A stretch of 64,000 bases of DNA. Source: Streptomyces sp. T12. Its GTDB lineage: Bacteria > Actinomycetota > Actinomycetes > Streptomycetales > Streptomycetaceae. The notes beneath the pieces were generated by a model, which worked only from the letters and a program-made list of their open reading frames with translations, was not told the DNA's origin and did no database searches. The stretch is from contig NZ_CP117866.1 in assembly GCF_028736035.1 (NCBI RefSeq), positions 1,302,001 to 1,366,000 of the forward strand. The letters run 5' to 3'. Below are positions 34,451 to 44,059 of the stretch, piece by piece; the stretch's first letter is position 1, and each line of letters begins with the position of its first letter. A program made the translations under genes and the position numbers.

Positions 34451-36649
34451 TCAGCAGACTCGCTCAGGCTCCTTGTGCTCCACCTCGGGGGCCTTCTGGA
34501 GAGACGTGCCCTCGACGTCGAGATCGGGCAGGACCCGGTCCAGCCAGGCAGGGAGCCACCAGGCATGTCGTCCGGCGAGGGCGAGGACCGCCGGTACGAG
34601 GGTCATGCGGACGGCGAAGGCGTCGATGGCCACGCCGACGGCCAGCGCGAAGGCGATGGGCTTGATCAGGGCGTCGTCGAGGGGGAAGAACCCGGCGAAG
34701 ACGGTGAACATGATCAGGGCCGCCGCGGTGACGACCCGCACGCTGTGCCGCGCGCCGTCGATCACGGACCGGCGTGCCCTGCCGGTGTGGACCCATTCCT
34801 CGCGCATCCCGGAGACGAGGAACACCTCGTAGTCCATGGCGAGTCCGAAGAGCACGCCGATCAGGATGATCGGCAGGAAGCTCACGACGGGACCGGTGTG
34901 GGCCAGGCCGAAGAGGTCCGCCAGCCAGCCCCACTGGAACAGGGCGACGACCGTGCCGAGCGAGGCGGCCACCGACAACAGGAATCCGACGGCGGCCTTG
35001 AGGGGGATGACCAGCGAGCGGAACACCATGGTCAGCAGGATCAGGCTGAGGCCCACGACGATGGCCATGAACGGCAGCAGGGAGTCGCTGAGCCGGTTGG
35101 AGACATCGATGTTGACGGCGGTGGTTCCGGTGACCGCGACGGAGGCTCCGGTGGTCTCACGGATGTCCGGCGCGGCGGCACGGATGTCACGGACGAGCCG
35201 GTCGGTGCGGGCGCTGTCGGGACCGGTCTCGGGGATGACCTGGATGACGGTCTGCGCGGGGTCGCGGGTGGGCTGGGGCGGCAGCACCGCCTTGACTCCC
35301 TTCAGGTCCCGCAGCTCTTGCGCGGCCTGAGTGCCTGCCTGCGCACCGGGACCGTCATGGGTCTCCGTCAGCACCAGGAGCGGGCCGTTGAAGCCGGGGC
35401 CGAACTTGTCGCTGACCACGTCGTACGCCTTGCGCTCGGTGGAGCTGACCGGGGCCGAGGCGTTGTCCGGCAGGGCGAGGCGCAGATCTGCCGCCGGGAG
35501 GGCGAGCGCGACGAGGATGCCGGCGACGGCCAGGACGGTCAGCCATGGCTTGGCGACGGCCGTCTTCACCCAGCGGGCGCCCAGGGTGGCCCTTCCGGTG
35601 GACGCGTCGGGGTCAGCGGCCGGCCGAGCCGCCTTGCTGCCGGGCTTGGGAGTCAGCCGAGCACCGGCGAATCCGGCGATGGCCGGGAGCAGGGTGATCG
35701 CGGCCAGGACGGCGATGAGGACGGCTCCGGCGGCGCCGAGGCCCATCGTGGTCAGGAACGGGATGCCGATGACCCCGAGTGCGGCGAGAGCGATGATCAC
35801 GGTGCTGCCGGCGAAGACCACGGCGCTGCCGGCTGTGCCGTTGGCCAGCGCCATGGACTCCTGCGGGTCCGTCCCGCGGGCGAGTTGCTGGCGGTGGCGG
35901 GAGAGGATGAACAGGACGTAGTCGATTCCCACGGCCAGACCCAGCATCAGCGCGAGGGTGACCGCCGTGGAGGAGATGCTGACCGCCGGGGCGAGGGCGA
36001 GCAGCCCGGTCAGTCCCACCGCCACACCGAGCAGGGCCGGCAGCAGCGACATGCCGGCAGTGAGCAGCGAGCCGAACGTGACGACGAGGACGAGCAGGGC
36101 GATGACGACGCCGATGATCTCCGACGGGCCGATGTGGACGCCGTTGCTGCCGAAGACAGTGCCGCCCACATGGTTCCCCAGCCCGCTCTGCTCGGCCGCC
36201 TCTGCCTCCTGCTCGATCGCGTCGAGCGATGAGGCGCGCACCTCGGCCCGCTGCGCCGAGTACTGCACCTGCACGATCGCCGTGGTCCGGTCGGCCGAGA
36301 CGGCACCGGAGGCGCTCGGGCCTATGACGGCACTGACCTGGGGCGCCTTCGCGGCCGCCGACTCGAATCCGGCGATGACCGTCCCGTAGGACTTCTCGGT
36401 GACGTGGTGGCCCTCGGGTGCGGTGAAGACGATCTGGGCGCCCGCTCCGGAGGCCTCGGGCAGTGTCTTGCCGAGCGTGTCCAACGCCCGCTGCGACTCG
36501 GTGCCCGGCACGGTGAAGCGGTCGTCGAGCTTGGCGCCGAAGACGCTGACGCAGGTGACGAGCGCGGCAAAGACCACGAGCCAGATGCCTAGCACCAGCT
36601 TGCGGTGACGGTAGGCACCGCGGCCCAGCCGATGGAGCAGGACAGCCAT
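34451..36649 (-). CDS. MMPL-family (RND-type) transporter
   Basis: Membrane exporter of lipids or hydrophobic compounds, 732 aa, usual length for actinobacterial MMPL proteins. Two repeats are visible: an N-terminal helix, an extracytoplasmic loop (about 40-175), five helices with the signature GLAVGIDYVLFILSRHR, then a second loop and helices with GVLFGLAMDYEVFLVSGMR. The paired aspartates of these signatures are the proton-relay positions. GGGAG lies six bases before ATG 36649. It is divergent from the amine oxidase operon across 285 bp that hold inverted repeats. Its cargo is unknown. Confidence 0.9.
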   Translation of the reverse strand: MAVLLHRLGRGAYRHRKLVLGIWLVVFAALVTCVSVFGAKLDDRFTVPGTESQRALDTLGKTLPEASGAGAQIVFTAPEGHHVTEKSYGTVIAGFESAAAKAPQVSAVIGPSASGAVSADRTTAIVQVQYSAQRAEVRASSLDAIEQEAEAAEQSGLGNHVGGTVFGSNGVHIGPSEIIGVVIALLVLVVTFGSLLTAGMSLLPALLGVAVGLTGLLALAPAVSISSTAVTLALMLGLAVGIDYVLFILSRHRQQLARGTDPQESMALANGTAGSAVVFAGSTVIIALAALGVIGIPFLTTMGLGAAGAVLIAVLAAITLLPAIAGFAGARLTPKPGSKAARPAADPDASTGRATLGARWVKTAVAKPWLTVLAVAGILVALALPAADLRLALPDNASAPVSSTERKAYDVVSDKFGPGFNGPLLVLTETHDGPGAQAGTQAAQELRDLKGVKAVLPPQPTRDPAQTVIQVIPETGPDSARTDRLVRDIRAAAPDIRETTGASVAVTGTTAVNIDVSNRLSDSLLPFMAIVVGLSLILLTMVFRSLVIPLKAAVGFLLSVAASLGTVVALFQWGWLADLFGLAHTGPVVSFLPIILIGVLFGLAMDYEVFLVSGMREEWVHTGRARRSVIDGARHSVRVVTAAALIMFTVFAGFFPLDDALIKPIAFALAVGVAIDAFAVRMTLVPAVLALAGRHAWWLPAWLDRVLPDLDVEGTSLQKAPEVEHKEPERVC

Positions 36650-36782
36650 GGCTAACTCCCAGAGTCGGTGAGGGGATTCCCGGACGTCTCGACGCGGACG
36701 CGGGCTGACAGCGGCTCGGAACCGCTTCGATCACCAGACTTTATCAGTCGCTCAAGTCACCCGAACATGTCGACTGCGCAAC

Positions 36783-36845
36783 TTGGGTCACCCCCCTGCC
36801 AAAACCCGCCCTGAGCGGCACTTTCACAGAAGTCAAGTGACCCAA
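36783..36845. repeat. Inverted repeat in the MMPL/amine-oxidase divergent region
   Basis: TTGGGTCAC (36783-36791) and GTGACCCAA (36837-36845) are exact inverse copies 45 bp apart; a related CAAGTCACCC lies at 36753-36762. These could be half-sites for a regulator of the MMPL gene. Confidence 0.4.
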
Positions 36846-36863
36846 TCAAACGACATGACCAAC

Positions 36864-36887
36864 CGACATTGTCAAACGACAATGTCG
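36864..36887. promoter_or_regulatory. Perfect palindromic operator over the amine-oxidase promoter
   Basis: CGACATTGTC, 4 nt, GACAATGTCG: two perfect 10-bp arms. On the plus strand TTGTCA (36870-36875), 17 nt, TATGGT (36893-36898) is a good promoter whose -35 and spacer lie inside the palindrome. This layout is typical of TetR/MarR-class operators; no such regulator gene is adjacent. Confidence 0.75.
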
Positions 36888-36934
36888 TCTGTATGGTGAG
36901 GAGCACCCAGTACGACCGACGACAGGGAGTGATC

Positions 36935-38341
36935 ATGAGCAGCACGCAGACCACGGACGCCACCACCTCACGTCACAGCCGCAGGGCGGACGTCGTGGTG
37001 ATCGGTGCGGGGTTGGCCGGTCTGACCGCGGCACGGGAGCTCATCGCGGCGGGCAAGTCGGTGGCCGTCCTGGAGGCCCGTGACCGGGTCGGCGGCCGAC
37101 TGCTCAACCACGACCTCGGCGACGGCCAAGTCACGGAGATCGGCGGACAGTTCGTCGGCCCCACCCAGGACCACATCCTGGCGCTGGCCAAGGAGGTCGG
37201 CGTGGACACCTACCAGGCAGCCGTGCCCGGCGAGACCGTCTACGTCCACGACGGCAGGGCCAAGCGCTTCTCCGGCCACACCCCGCCGGACCTGTTCGCC
37301 CTGCCGGACATGGGCATCGCCCTGGCTCGCATCGCCAGGGAGGCAGCCAAGGTGGACCCGGCGGCCCCGTGGCGGGCCCCGCACGCCCGCGAACTCGACG
37401 GCATGACCTACGAGACGTGGCTGCGCAAGGCCGAAATCACCGGCGATGCCGTCGACATGATCAGCCTCTTCCTCAACTCCGCCTACGGCGGCGAGGCACG
37501 CGACGCGTCCGCCCTGTTCAGCCTCTGGTACGTCGCCACGTTCGGCAACGAGACCCACCCCGGCACCATGGAACGCGGCACCGGCACCACCGGCGGCGCC
37601 CAGGACAGCCGGTTCGTCGGCGGCTCGCAGCTCGTCGCGCAGCGGCTGGCCGAGGAACTCGACGGCCGCGTCCACCTGTCCGCCCCGGTACGGCGCATCA
37701 GTCAGGACTCCACAGGCGTCACCGTCGTCTCCGACGCCGGAGACTGGCGGGCCGACCAGGTCATCGTCGCCATCCCACCCCTGCTCGCCGCGCGGATCGT
37801 GTGGGACCCGCTGCTGCCGCCCCAGCAGGACCAGCTCTTCCAGCGGCTGCCGTTCGGCACCCTCATGAAGTGCGTCGCCGTCTACGACACGCCGTTCTGG
37901 CGCGAGGACGGCCTGTCCGGCATGGGCTTGCTGCGCGGCGGCTCCCCCATCCGCGAGATGTTCGACAACACTCCGCCCGACGGTGGACCGGGCGTCCTCA
38001 TGGGCTTCCTCGGCGGCCGGGAATGGCGCAAGTGGGCCCACCGCCCGGCCGCCGAGCGCCGTGGAGCGGTGCTGCGCTCCTTCGCCCAGGTCGTCGGGGA
38101 CCGGGCCTTCGACACCGTCGACTACGTCGAGCAGGACTGGACCGCCGAGCAATGGACCCAGGGCGGCCCCACGTCCGTGGCAGCCCCCGGCGTGCTCACC
38201 GACTTCGGCCAGTGGATGGGTCGCCCCTTCGGCCGTGTGCACTGGGCGGGCGCCGAATTCTCCCCGTACTGGAACGGCTTCATGGACGGCGCTGTCCGCT
38301 CCGGCAAGCACACCGCCACCGAAGTCCTGGACCGGGACTGA
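36935..38341 (+). CDS. Flavin monoamine-oxidase-family protein
   Basis: FAD-dependent amine oxidase, 468 aa. N-terminal dinucleotide fold VVVIGAGLAGLTAARELIAAG followed by LEARDRVGGR; substrate-domain features YGGEARDASALFSLWYVATF and RFVGGSQLVAQRLAEEL; C-terminal FAD motif VHWAGAEFSPYWNGFMDGAVRSG. GGGAG precedes ATG 36935; an upstream in-frame ATG at 36869 would fall inside the operator and is rejected. The substrate amine cannot be inferred. It is followed 36 bp later by the SRPBCC gene, probably cotranscribed. Confidence 0.88.
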   Translation: MSSTQTTDATTSRHSRRADVVVIGAGLAGLTAARELIAAGKSVAVLEARDRVGGRLLNHDLGDGQVTEIGGQFVGPTQDHILALAKEVGVDTYQAAVPGETVYVHDGRAKRFSGHTPPDLFALPDMGIALARIAREAAKVDPAAPWRAPHARELDGMTYETWLRKAEITGDAVDMISLFLNSAYGGEARDASALFSLWYVATFGNETHPGTMERGTGTTGGAQDSRFVGGSQLVAQRLAEELDGRVHLSAPVRRISQDSTGVTVVSDAGDWRADQVIVAIPPLLAARIVWDPLLPPQQDQLFQRLPFGTLMKCVAVYDTPFWREDGLSGMGLLRGGSPIREMFDNTPPDGGPGVLMGFLGGREWRKWAHRPAAERRGAVLRSFAQVVGDRAFDTVDYVEQDWTAEQWTQGGPTSVAAPGVLTDFGQWMGRPFGRVHWAGAEFSPYWNGFMDGAVRSGKHTATEVLDRD

Positions 38342-38377
38342 GCGCAAGAAGCACCGACAAGAAAAGGGAACACTCCG

Positions 38378-38863
38378 ATGAACATGTACGTGGTCACCGA
38401 GCAGGCCGTCATCAACGCACCCGTAGGACGCGTCTGGGACGTCATCTCCCGCACCGACCGATACGCCGAGTGGGTCGCCGGAGCGATCGAGGTCACCGAC
38501 CACCACGGCGTCGCCACCGTCGGCAAGACCTACGCCGAACGCAACCGCACTCTCGGCCCCCTGAAGACCGACTCGGTGTGGACGGTCAGGGAGATCGAGC
38601 CCTTCAAGCGCCGCGTCGACACGGGCACCGGATTCGCCCCGCTCCAGAACGTGACCAACGTCTTCGAGTTCCGGCCGATGCAGAGCGGGGACGGCCGGGA
38701 GACGACAGAGATGGTCTACCAGGTCGAGTACACCATCGGGCTGGGACCGCTGGGGGACTTGCTGAACCGCATCCAGGAGCCGGCGATGCGGGCCGCGATG
38801 CGCACCTCCATGACCAACCTCGACAGGTTGCTCCGTTCGGAGAGGTCGACGACCGCCCGGTGA
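38378..38863 (+). CDS. SRPBCC/START-like polyketide-cyclase-family protein
   Basis: Small hydrophobic-ligand-binding protein, 161 aa. It begins TEQAVINAPVGRVWDVISRT and continues YAEWVAGAIEV, both characteristic of the helix-grip fold, with a long C-terminal helix (PAMRAAMRTSMTNLDRLL). AAAAGGGAA lies before ATG 38378. Second gene of the amine-oxidase operon; it could bind or process the oxidation product, but no catalytic residues can be assigned. Confidence 0.78.
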   Translation: MNMYVVTEQAVINAPVGRVWDVISRTDRYAEWVAGAIEVTDHHGVATVGKTYAERNRTLGPLKTDSVWTVREIEPFKRRVDTGTGFAPLQNVTNVFEFRPMQSGDGRETTEMVYQVEYTIGLGPLGDLLNRIQEPAMRAAMRTSMTNLDRLLRSERSTTAR

Positions 38864-38869
38864 CGGGCG

Positions 38870-39133
38870 CCAGTCAACCCCAGTCATTGGGAGATGTCGC
38901 CAGATGCGGCGGGAGCGGCACCACCCGTGTCTCTCCCGACGGGCGGTTCTTCAGCCGGCGCCACCGTGACCGTCGGCTTGGGCACCCGCCAGCGAACCCT
39001 GTTCATCGGGTGACTGCCCAACTCTCCCCGCTCCACGGCGTAGTGGAGCGCGTGCACCAGCAAAGCCCAGTCCCACAGGACACGGCGTAGCAGCTGCCCG
39101 TTGGGTCGGCCAGGAAGGTCCCAGAGCATCGCC
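38870..39133 (-). pseudogene. Fragment of a tyrosine-recombinase (integrase) gene
   Basis: Reading leftward, one frame gives LLVHALHYAVERGELGSHPM then NRVRWRVPKP, the end of an integrase core-binding domain; after a frameshift another frame gives SGETRVVPLPPHLATSPND, the start of the catalytic domain. Flanking integrase sequence is absent. It directly abuts the C-terminal end of the SDR at 39147. A dead mobile-element integrase here would explain import or rearrangement of the neighbouring cluster. Confidence 0.5.
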
Positions 39134-39146
39134 ATCGTGATGGTGG

Positions 39147-39893
39147 TCAGGCCAGGCCCGCGCAGATGGCCCGTACCAGCTCCGCACCGGATGGTCGGAT
39201 GTTCGGCATGACTTCCGTCGACGCGGACTCCGGCTGGATCGCCGTTTCGTGCAGGCCGGCCTCCGCGGTGGCGCCCGGCGTGTGCGGCCGTGGCTCGCCA
39301 GGGGGCGGTGGTCCGTTGTGGATGTTGGTTCGGACCATTCCCGGCGTCAGGACGGAGACGTTCACCGGGGTGTCCCTGAGTTCGGCTGCCAGCGCCTCCA
39401 TCAGCCCGACCACACCGAATTTCGCGGCCACGTAGAGCGCTCCCGGTGTGCCGAGCAGACCGCCGATCGACGCGGTCGAGACGATGTGTCCCGGGCGGCC
39501 GGAGGCCGGCATGCACGGCAGGAAGGTCCGGATGCCGTTGAACACACCCGTGAGGTTGATGTCGAGGACCCAGTCCCACTGTTCGAAGGTCGCCTCGGCC
39601 ACCGGCGCGAGGAATCCGACCCCGGCATTGTTGACCAGCACGTCCACGCCGCCGTAGTCAAGGTCGAGGTGGTCGGCGACGGCGGTGAACTCCTCACGGT
39701 CGCGCACGTCGAGCTGAGTTGCTTCGGCCCTGCCGATGCGCGCGAGTTCGCGTTGCGCGCTCGCGAGCGTCTCGGTGACGACTCCGCAGATGACCACGTT
39801 CATGCCGGCGTGGCACAGGACCTGCGCCACGCCGAAACCGATGCCGCTGTCCCCGCCGGTGATGAAGGCGGTCCTGCCCGCCAGGTCTTGCAT
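39147..39893 (-). CDS. Short-chain dehydrogenase, C-terminus possibly truncated
   Basis: SDR of 248 aa with cofactor loop TGGDSGIG, NNAG, catalytic S in VSTASIGG, and Y/K in ALYVAAKFG. AAAGGAA lies upstream of ATG 39893. The protein ends ELVRAICAGLA exactly where the integrase fragment begins; relatives usually continue for some 20-30 residues, so the end may have been replaced. It is last in the leftward group hydroxylase/ALDH/carotenoid-oxygenase-like/SDR. The active site is intact, so it could still work. Confidence 0.75.
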   Translation of the reverse strand: MQDLAGRTAFITGGDSGIGFGVAQVLCHAGMNVVICGVVTETLASAQRELARIGRAEATQLDVRDREEFTAVADHLDLDYGGVDVLVNNAGVGFLAPVAEATFEQWDWVLDINLTGVFNGIRTFLPCMPASGRPGHIVSTASIGGLLGTPGALYVAAKFGVVGLMEALAAELRDTPVNVSVLTPGMVRTNIHNGPPPPGEPRPHTPGATAEAGLHETAIQPESASTEVMPNIRPSGAELVRAICAGLA

Positions 39894-39952
39894 GGTGGGT
39901 GTTTCCTTTCCCCGTGGCAGGCCGCGGGTGTCTTTGGCGCCGGCCAGGGCGG

Positions 39953-41473
39953 TCAGTCGTTGCTGCGGTGGGCGGCGATGGCTCGGTCCAGGGTGGCGTG
40001 GTCGGCCCAGCTGCCGTGGAAGCCGAACGGCACCCGGCTGGGGAGCTTGACCCGGGCCAGCGGGGTCCGGCGCAGGTCGGCGGCGTCGTGGATGAGCAGT
40101 TCGCTGAGGTTGGTGGTGCGGTTCCACCACAGGGAGAGCAGGTAGCCGTCGTCCTCGGCGCGGGCGTTCTCGCGGGGGACGAAGGTCGGTTCGCCGGGGC
40201 TGGTCAGGCCGTCCGGGCCTTCGACGACGGTGGTGCGGTCGAGGAGGTAGTCGTGGCGGGCCAGTCCGTCGGACATGATGTCGTCGGCCAGGCCGCGCGT
40301 GGTGACGAAGTAGCCGTAGCGGTTCGGCCGGCCCGTGAACGCGTCGTTGATCTTCGGGAATTCGCCGAAGATGCCGCTGATCATCTCCTCCGAGGCCCGT
40401 CCGGTCGCCAGGTCGACGCGCCACCGGTAGGGCTGGGCCGGGGGGAACCACTCGTGGGAGCTCAGCGGCGTGGAGATGCGGTCGATGGGGGTGCCGAGCC
40501 GGTTGATGCGGTGCCCGTCGATGACCAGCTCGTCGTCCTGCTCGTAGGCGTTGAAGAAGTGGGTGTTGGCCCAGTGGCCGCCGAGCTCGTGCCAGGTGAC
40601 CTCGTGGGTGTGACGGTTCATCAGGACGATCTGGACGCCGTGTTCGAGGGAGTTCTCGTCCCAGACCACACCGGGCCTGCTCTGGGCCACCAGGTCGAAG
40701 CGGAACTGGGCGGGGGTGACGAAGAAGATGGCGTAGGTGTCGCTGACGGCGAAGTCGTGCATGAGGACCGGCACGCCGATGTCGAAGGAGTGCGAGTCGA
40801 TGATCTCGGCGGTCTTCACGTCGGCGCGGTACCAGGTGATGGTCGCTCCGGTGGCGGCGAAGAAGAGCATGTCGCCGGTGTCCGGGTCGGTCTTGTAGTG
40901 GCCGGTGCACAGGACGTCGATGCCGCCGTGGAAGTCGTACGTGCCGAGGGTGCGCAGGGTCTCGGGGTCCAGCGCGTGCGGCAGCCCGCCCTCGAAGTAG
41001 ACGATCAGGTGGTCGTCGAAAAGGCCGGCGTTGATGTTGGCCAGGTTCTTGGCGGGCGGGGCGCCCTCGGGCAGCCGGCCCGGGGTGCCGCCGTTGACGA
41101 AGCCGCTGTAGATCGCTTCCCCGGCCTCCACCTCGACCTTCATCGAGTCGGTCTCGACCCAGCGGGTGCGGTAGGCGGCCCGGCCCTCGCGCAGGTAGAT
41201 GCCGCACACCATGCCGTCGCCCTCCCACCAGTGGTAGCGGTCGGTGTTGCGCGGCTCGAAGCGGGGGTTGGAGAAGACGCGGAACAGTGCGCCCGCGAGG
41301 TCGGACGGTATTTCGCCGTCCACCTCCAGGTCGTACGCCTCGTTCTCCTCCGTCCACGGCGCGAAGGGGCCGCTGAGGAACTTGTTGTCGGTGGACCAGC
41401 CGGCTTCCGCGTTCGAGGGGGCGGCGGCCTGTTCGGTCTGGCGGGGGACGACGGTCATCGGGTTCGCGGGCAT
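39953..41473 (-). CDS. Carotenoid-cleavage-oxygenase family protein (lignostilbene/isoeugenol dioxygenase-like)
   Basis: Non-haem iron oxygenase that splits a carbon-carbon double bond, 506 aa. All four iron-binding histidines of the beta-propeller family can be placed: CTGHYKTDPDTG, LMHDFAVSDTY, ANTHFFNAYEQDDEL and GFHGSWADHA. FRVFSNPRFEP and YHWWEGDGMVCG are also typical. GGAGA lies five bases before ATG 41473. The neighbouring aldehyde dehydrogenase fits a product aldehyde such as a vanillin-type compound, which argues for a phenylpropanoid or stilbene substrate, but this is inference. It appears intact although its upstream neighbours are broken. Confidence 0.82.
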   Translation of the reverse strand: MPANPMTVVPRQTEQAAAPSNAEAGWSTDNKFLSGPFAPWTEENEAYDLEVDGEIPSDLAGALFRVFSNPRFEPRNTDRYHWWEGDGMVCGIYLREGRAAYRTRWVETDSMKVEVEAGEAIYSGFVNGGTPGRLPEGAPPAKNLANINAGLFDDHLIVYFEGGLPHALDPETLRTLGTYDFHGGIDVLCTGHYKTDPDTGDMLFFAATGATITWYRADVKTAEIIDSHSFDIGVPVLMHDFAVSDTYAIFFVTPAQFRFDLVAQSRPGVVWDENSLEHGVQIVLMNRHTHEVTWHELGGHWANTHFFNAYEQDDELVIDGHRINRLGTPIDRISTPLSSHEWFPPAQPYRWRVDLATGRASEEMISGIFGEFPKINDAFTGRPNRYGYFVTTRGLADDIMSDGLARHDYLLDRTTVVEGPDGLTSPGEPTFVPRENARAEDDGYLLSLWWNRTTNLSELLIHDAADLRRTPLARVKLPSRVPFGFHGSWADHATLDRAIAAHRSND

Positions 41474-41507
41474 GGAAATCTCCGTGCGGTTCTGTGGGGG
41501 CCGGCCG

Positions 41508-42989
41508 TCAGAAGGGGTAGTGCGGAAGCTCGCCCCGTACGGTGACCCACTGCTGTTCGGTGAAGGCTTCGAGGTTGGCGGCGCTGCCGCCGTGGCGGGA
41601 ACCGGTGCCGGAGTCGCCGACTCCGCCAAACGGGATGAGCGCCTCGTCGTTGACGGTCTGGTCGTTGATGTGGACGAGGCCGCTGGGGACGCGCTCCGCC
41701 AGGGCGAGGCCCTTCATGACGTCCCGGGTGAGGATGCCGAGGGACAGCCCGTACTCGGTCCCGGCGGCCAGGCGGGCCGCCTCGTCCAGGTCCTGGAACG
41801 GGACGACGGGCGCCACGGGCCCGAAGATCTCCTGCGCGTAGGCGGGCGCGGTCAGCGGTACGTCGGTGAGCACGGTCGGCCGGTAGAACAGGTCCTGGTA
41901 GGTACCGCCCGCGGCCAGCCGGGCACCGGCCTCGACCGTCTCGGTGACGATGCGGTGGATGTTGTCGCGCTGGCCGGCGTCGATGATCGGTCCGAGGGCG
42001 ACGGCCTCGGTGGTCGGGTCGCCCACCGGAAGGGCCTCGGCGTGCTGGGCGAGCAGGGCGGTGTAGTCGTCGGCGACCGAGGCATGGACGAGGTGACGGC
42101 TGCTGGCCATGCAGATCTGGCCGGCGTGGACGAAGGATCCCCAGGCGCCCACCGAGGCGGCCTTCTCCAGGTCGACGTCGTCCATGATGACGAGCGCGGA
42201 GTTCCCGCCCAGTTCCAGGTGGACCCGCTTGAGGTGCTGGGCGGCGGCGACACCGATGGCGCGTCCGGCCCGGGTGGAGCCGGTGAACGCGATGACGAGG
42301 ACCTGCGGGTGCTCGACCACGGCCGCCCCCACGTCCGCGCCGCCGGGCAGGACGTGCAGCAACCCGGCAGGCAGGCCCGCCTCTTCGAAGACGCGGGCGA
42401 ATACGACGCCGCCGCTGATCGCGGTGCGGGGGTCCGGCTTGAGGACGACCGCGTTGCCGAGGGCGAGCGCCGGGGCGACCGCCCGCATGGCCAGGACGAT
42501 CGGCACGTTGAACGGGGCGATGACGCCGACGACCCCGACGGGGACACGGCGGGGAGAAGGACAGCCGCTGTTGCCCGGAGCGCAGCAGCTCACCGTAGAG
42601 GGCCCCGGCGAGGGCGGCGGCTTCGTGGCACTCCTCCGCACCGCCGCTGCTGACCTGCAGGGCGGCGAACGGGCGGATCGCGCCGGACTCCCGTATCAGC
42701 CAGGTCTCGATCTCCTGCTGGTGCTCCTCGAAGAGGCGCGCGGCGCGGCGCAGCACGGCGGCACGGTCGGAGTACGGCCGGGCGGCCCACTCCCGCTGGG
42801 CCCGTACCGCCTGCTCAACCGCCTTGTCCACATCAGCCGGTGTGGCGGAGCCGACGCGGCAGCCGTCGGGCGTCGGGCGTCGGCGGGGTCCATGCCGCAG
42901 TCGGTGAGCCGGGTGAAGGGCATGGCCCGGTGCTGGGCGGCGACCAGCGGCGGCAACTCGGCCCCCGCTCCATGATCTCCGGTCGTCAT
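41508..42989 (-). pseudogene. Aldehyde dehydrogenase gene with two frameshifts (benzaldehyde/vanillin type)
   Basis: The family can be followed through three frames: from ATG 42989 MTTGDHGAGAELPPLV...DPADARR, a shift near 42870, then VGSATPADVDKAVEQAV...GELLRSGQQRLSFSP, a one-base loss near 42552, then RRVPVGVVGVIAPFNVP to the end. The last section keeps the NAD site FTGSTRAGR, E in HLELGGNSAL and catalytic C in HAGQICMASSR. Total length (about 490 codons) is normal, so the decay is recent, or could be sequencing error. ATGA overlap with the upstream hydroxylase shows operon origin. Confidence 0.75.
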
Positions 42990-44037
42990 ACGGCCGCACC
43001 CACTGTTCCGGACAGCGCGGCGTCGAGATCGTCCACCAGCGCGCCCAGGTCCGTACGGTCGGACGCCGTACCGAACAGCGCGAAGTCGGGACGCGCCAGA
43101 TACGCGACCGCGCCGAGCAGGTGGAGGTACTCCCGGTGCCGTCAAGGTGAAGCCGTATCCGGTGAGGTCGTCGAGGCGTCCGGTGCGGCCGTCGGCCAGA
43201 CGGATGCGGCCCTGGGGGGGTGAGGGTGCCGACCGGTGTGCCGGCTTCCGTGCGCAGCACTCCGCCGCTCAGCGGTGGGAACGGCGGCGGCGGGGGCACC
43301 TTGCCGGCGAAGAAGGCCGCGTCCCGGGCCGCGGCGGCTTCGGTGTCGTGCGTGTTGGCGACCTTGCCGAGGCCGATCGCCGCGTGGGTGATCGCGGTGA
43401 CGTGCGGGCGGCGCTCGCTCTCGTAGGTGTCCAGGAGCGCGTCCGGTGCCAGGCCCCGGAGCACGAGGTCCAGCTTCCAGGCGAGGTTGGTGGCGTCGCG
43501 CAGGCCGCTGCACGCGCCCTGGCCGAGGTAGGGCGGCATGGTGTGGGCGGCGTCGCCGGCGAGGAAGACCCTGCCGGTGCGCCAGCGGGTGGCGATGCGG
43601 GGCCTCGCGGGTCTCGCCCGGCAGCAGGGCCCCGCTGACATGGCGTCGGCGTTCCAGCCGCGCAGCCGCAGGGTGACACCGTCGTCGTCCTGGTCGAGGC
43701 CGGTGACCGCCCAGCCCTGACGGACGTCGACCGTGCCGTAGCCGCGCAACCGCCTGTCGATCGCGTTCTCCACATCCGGCTGGTACATGGAGATGTGATC
43801 CGGATACCCCATCGGGCCATCGGGGTTCGCCGGGATGTTCACCAGGTTCTCGCCCTTGCCGTTGACCCACACGTAATGGCACAGCGACGAGTCCCGCAGC
43901 GCCTCGTCGACATCGCCGGCCGCTTGGACGGTCCGGGCGGTCTCGTCGTCGATGTGGGTGAGTCTGGGCAGCCCCTGCAGGCCGGGCCAGCGCTCGCAGA
44001 CCACCACGCGGTGGCCGAACCGGCCGAGCAGGGGTGG
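42986..44037 (-). pseudogene. Truncated FAD aromatic hydroxylase (MhpA-like)
   Basis: Reads leftward RVVVCERWPGLQGLPRLTHID...HISMYQPDVENAIDRRL...AVTGLDQDDDGVTLRLRG, then loses the middle domain and resumes at RVFLAGDAAHTMPPYLGQG, NLAWKLDLVL and TYESERRPHV; a further shift leads to a thioredoxin-like C-terminus ending AALSGTVGAAV. The N-terminal FAD-binding GxGxxG strand and start are missing: similarity ends at about 44037, next to the fucosidase terminator. Group A flavin hydroxylases of this type act on hydroxyphenylpropionates. Not functional. Confidence 0.75.
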
Positions 44038-44059
44038 TGACCTTTCTCCACGCAGGCAA

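Noticed and set aside
36968..38887. Long open frame antisense to the amine oxidase and SRPBCC genes (639 codons)
   Set aside because: Typical high-GC shadow frame: no family motifs, and the plus-strand genes have clear domains, ribosome sites and a promoter.
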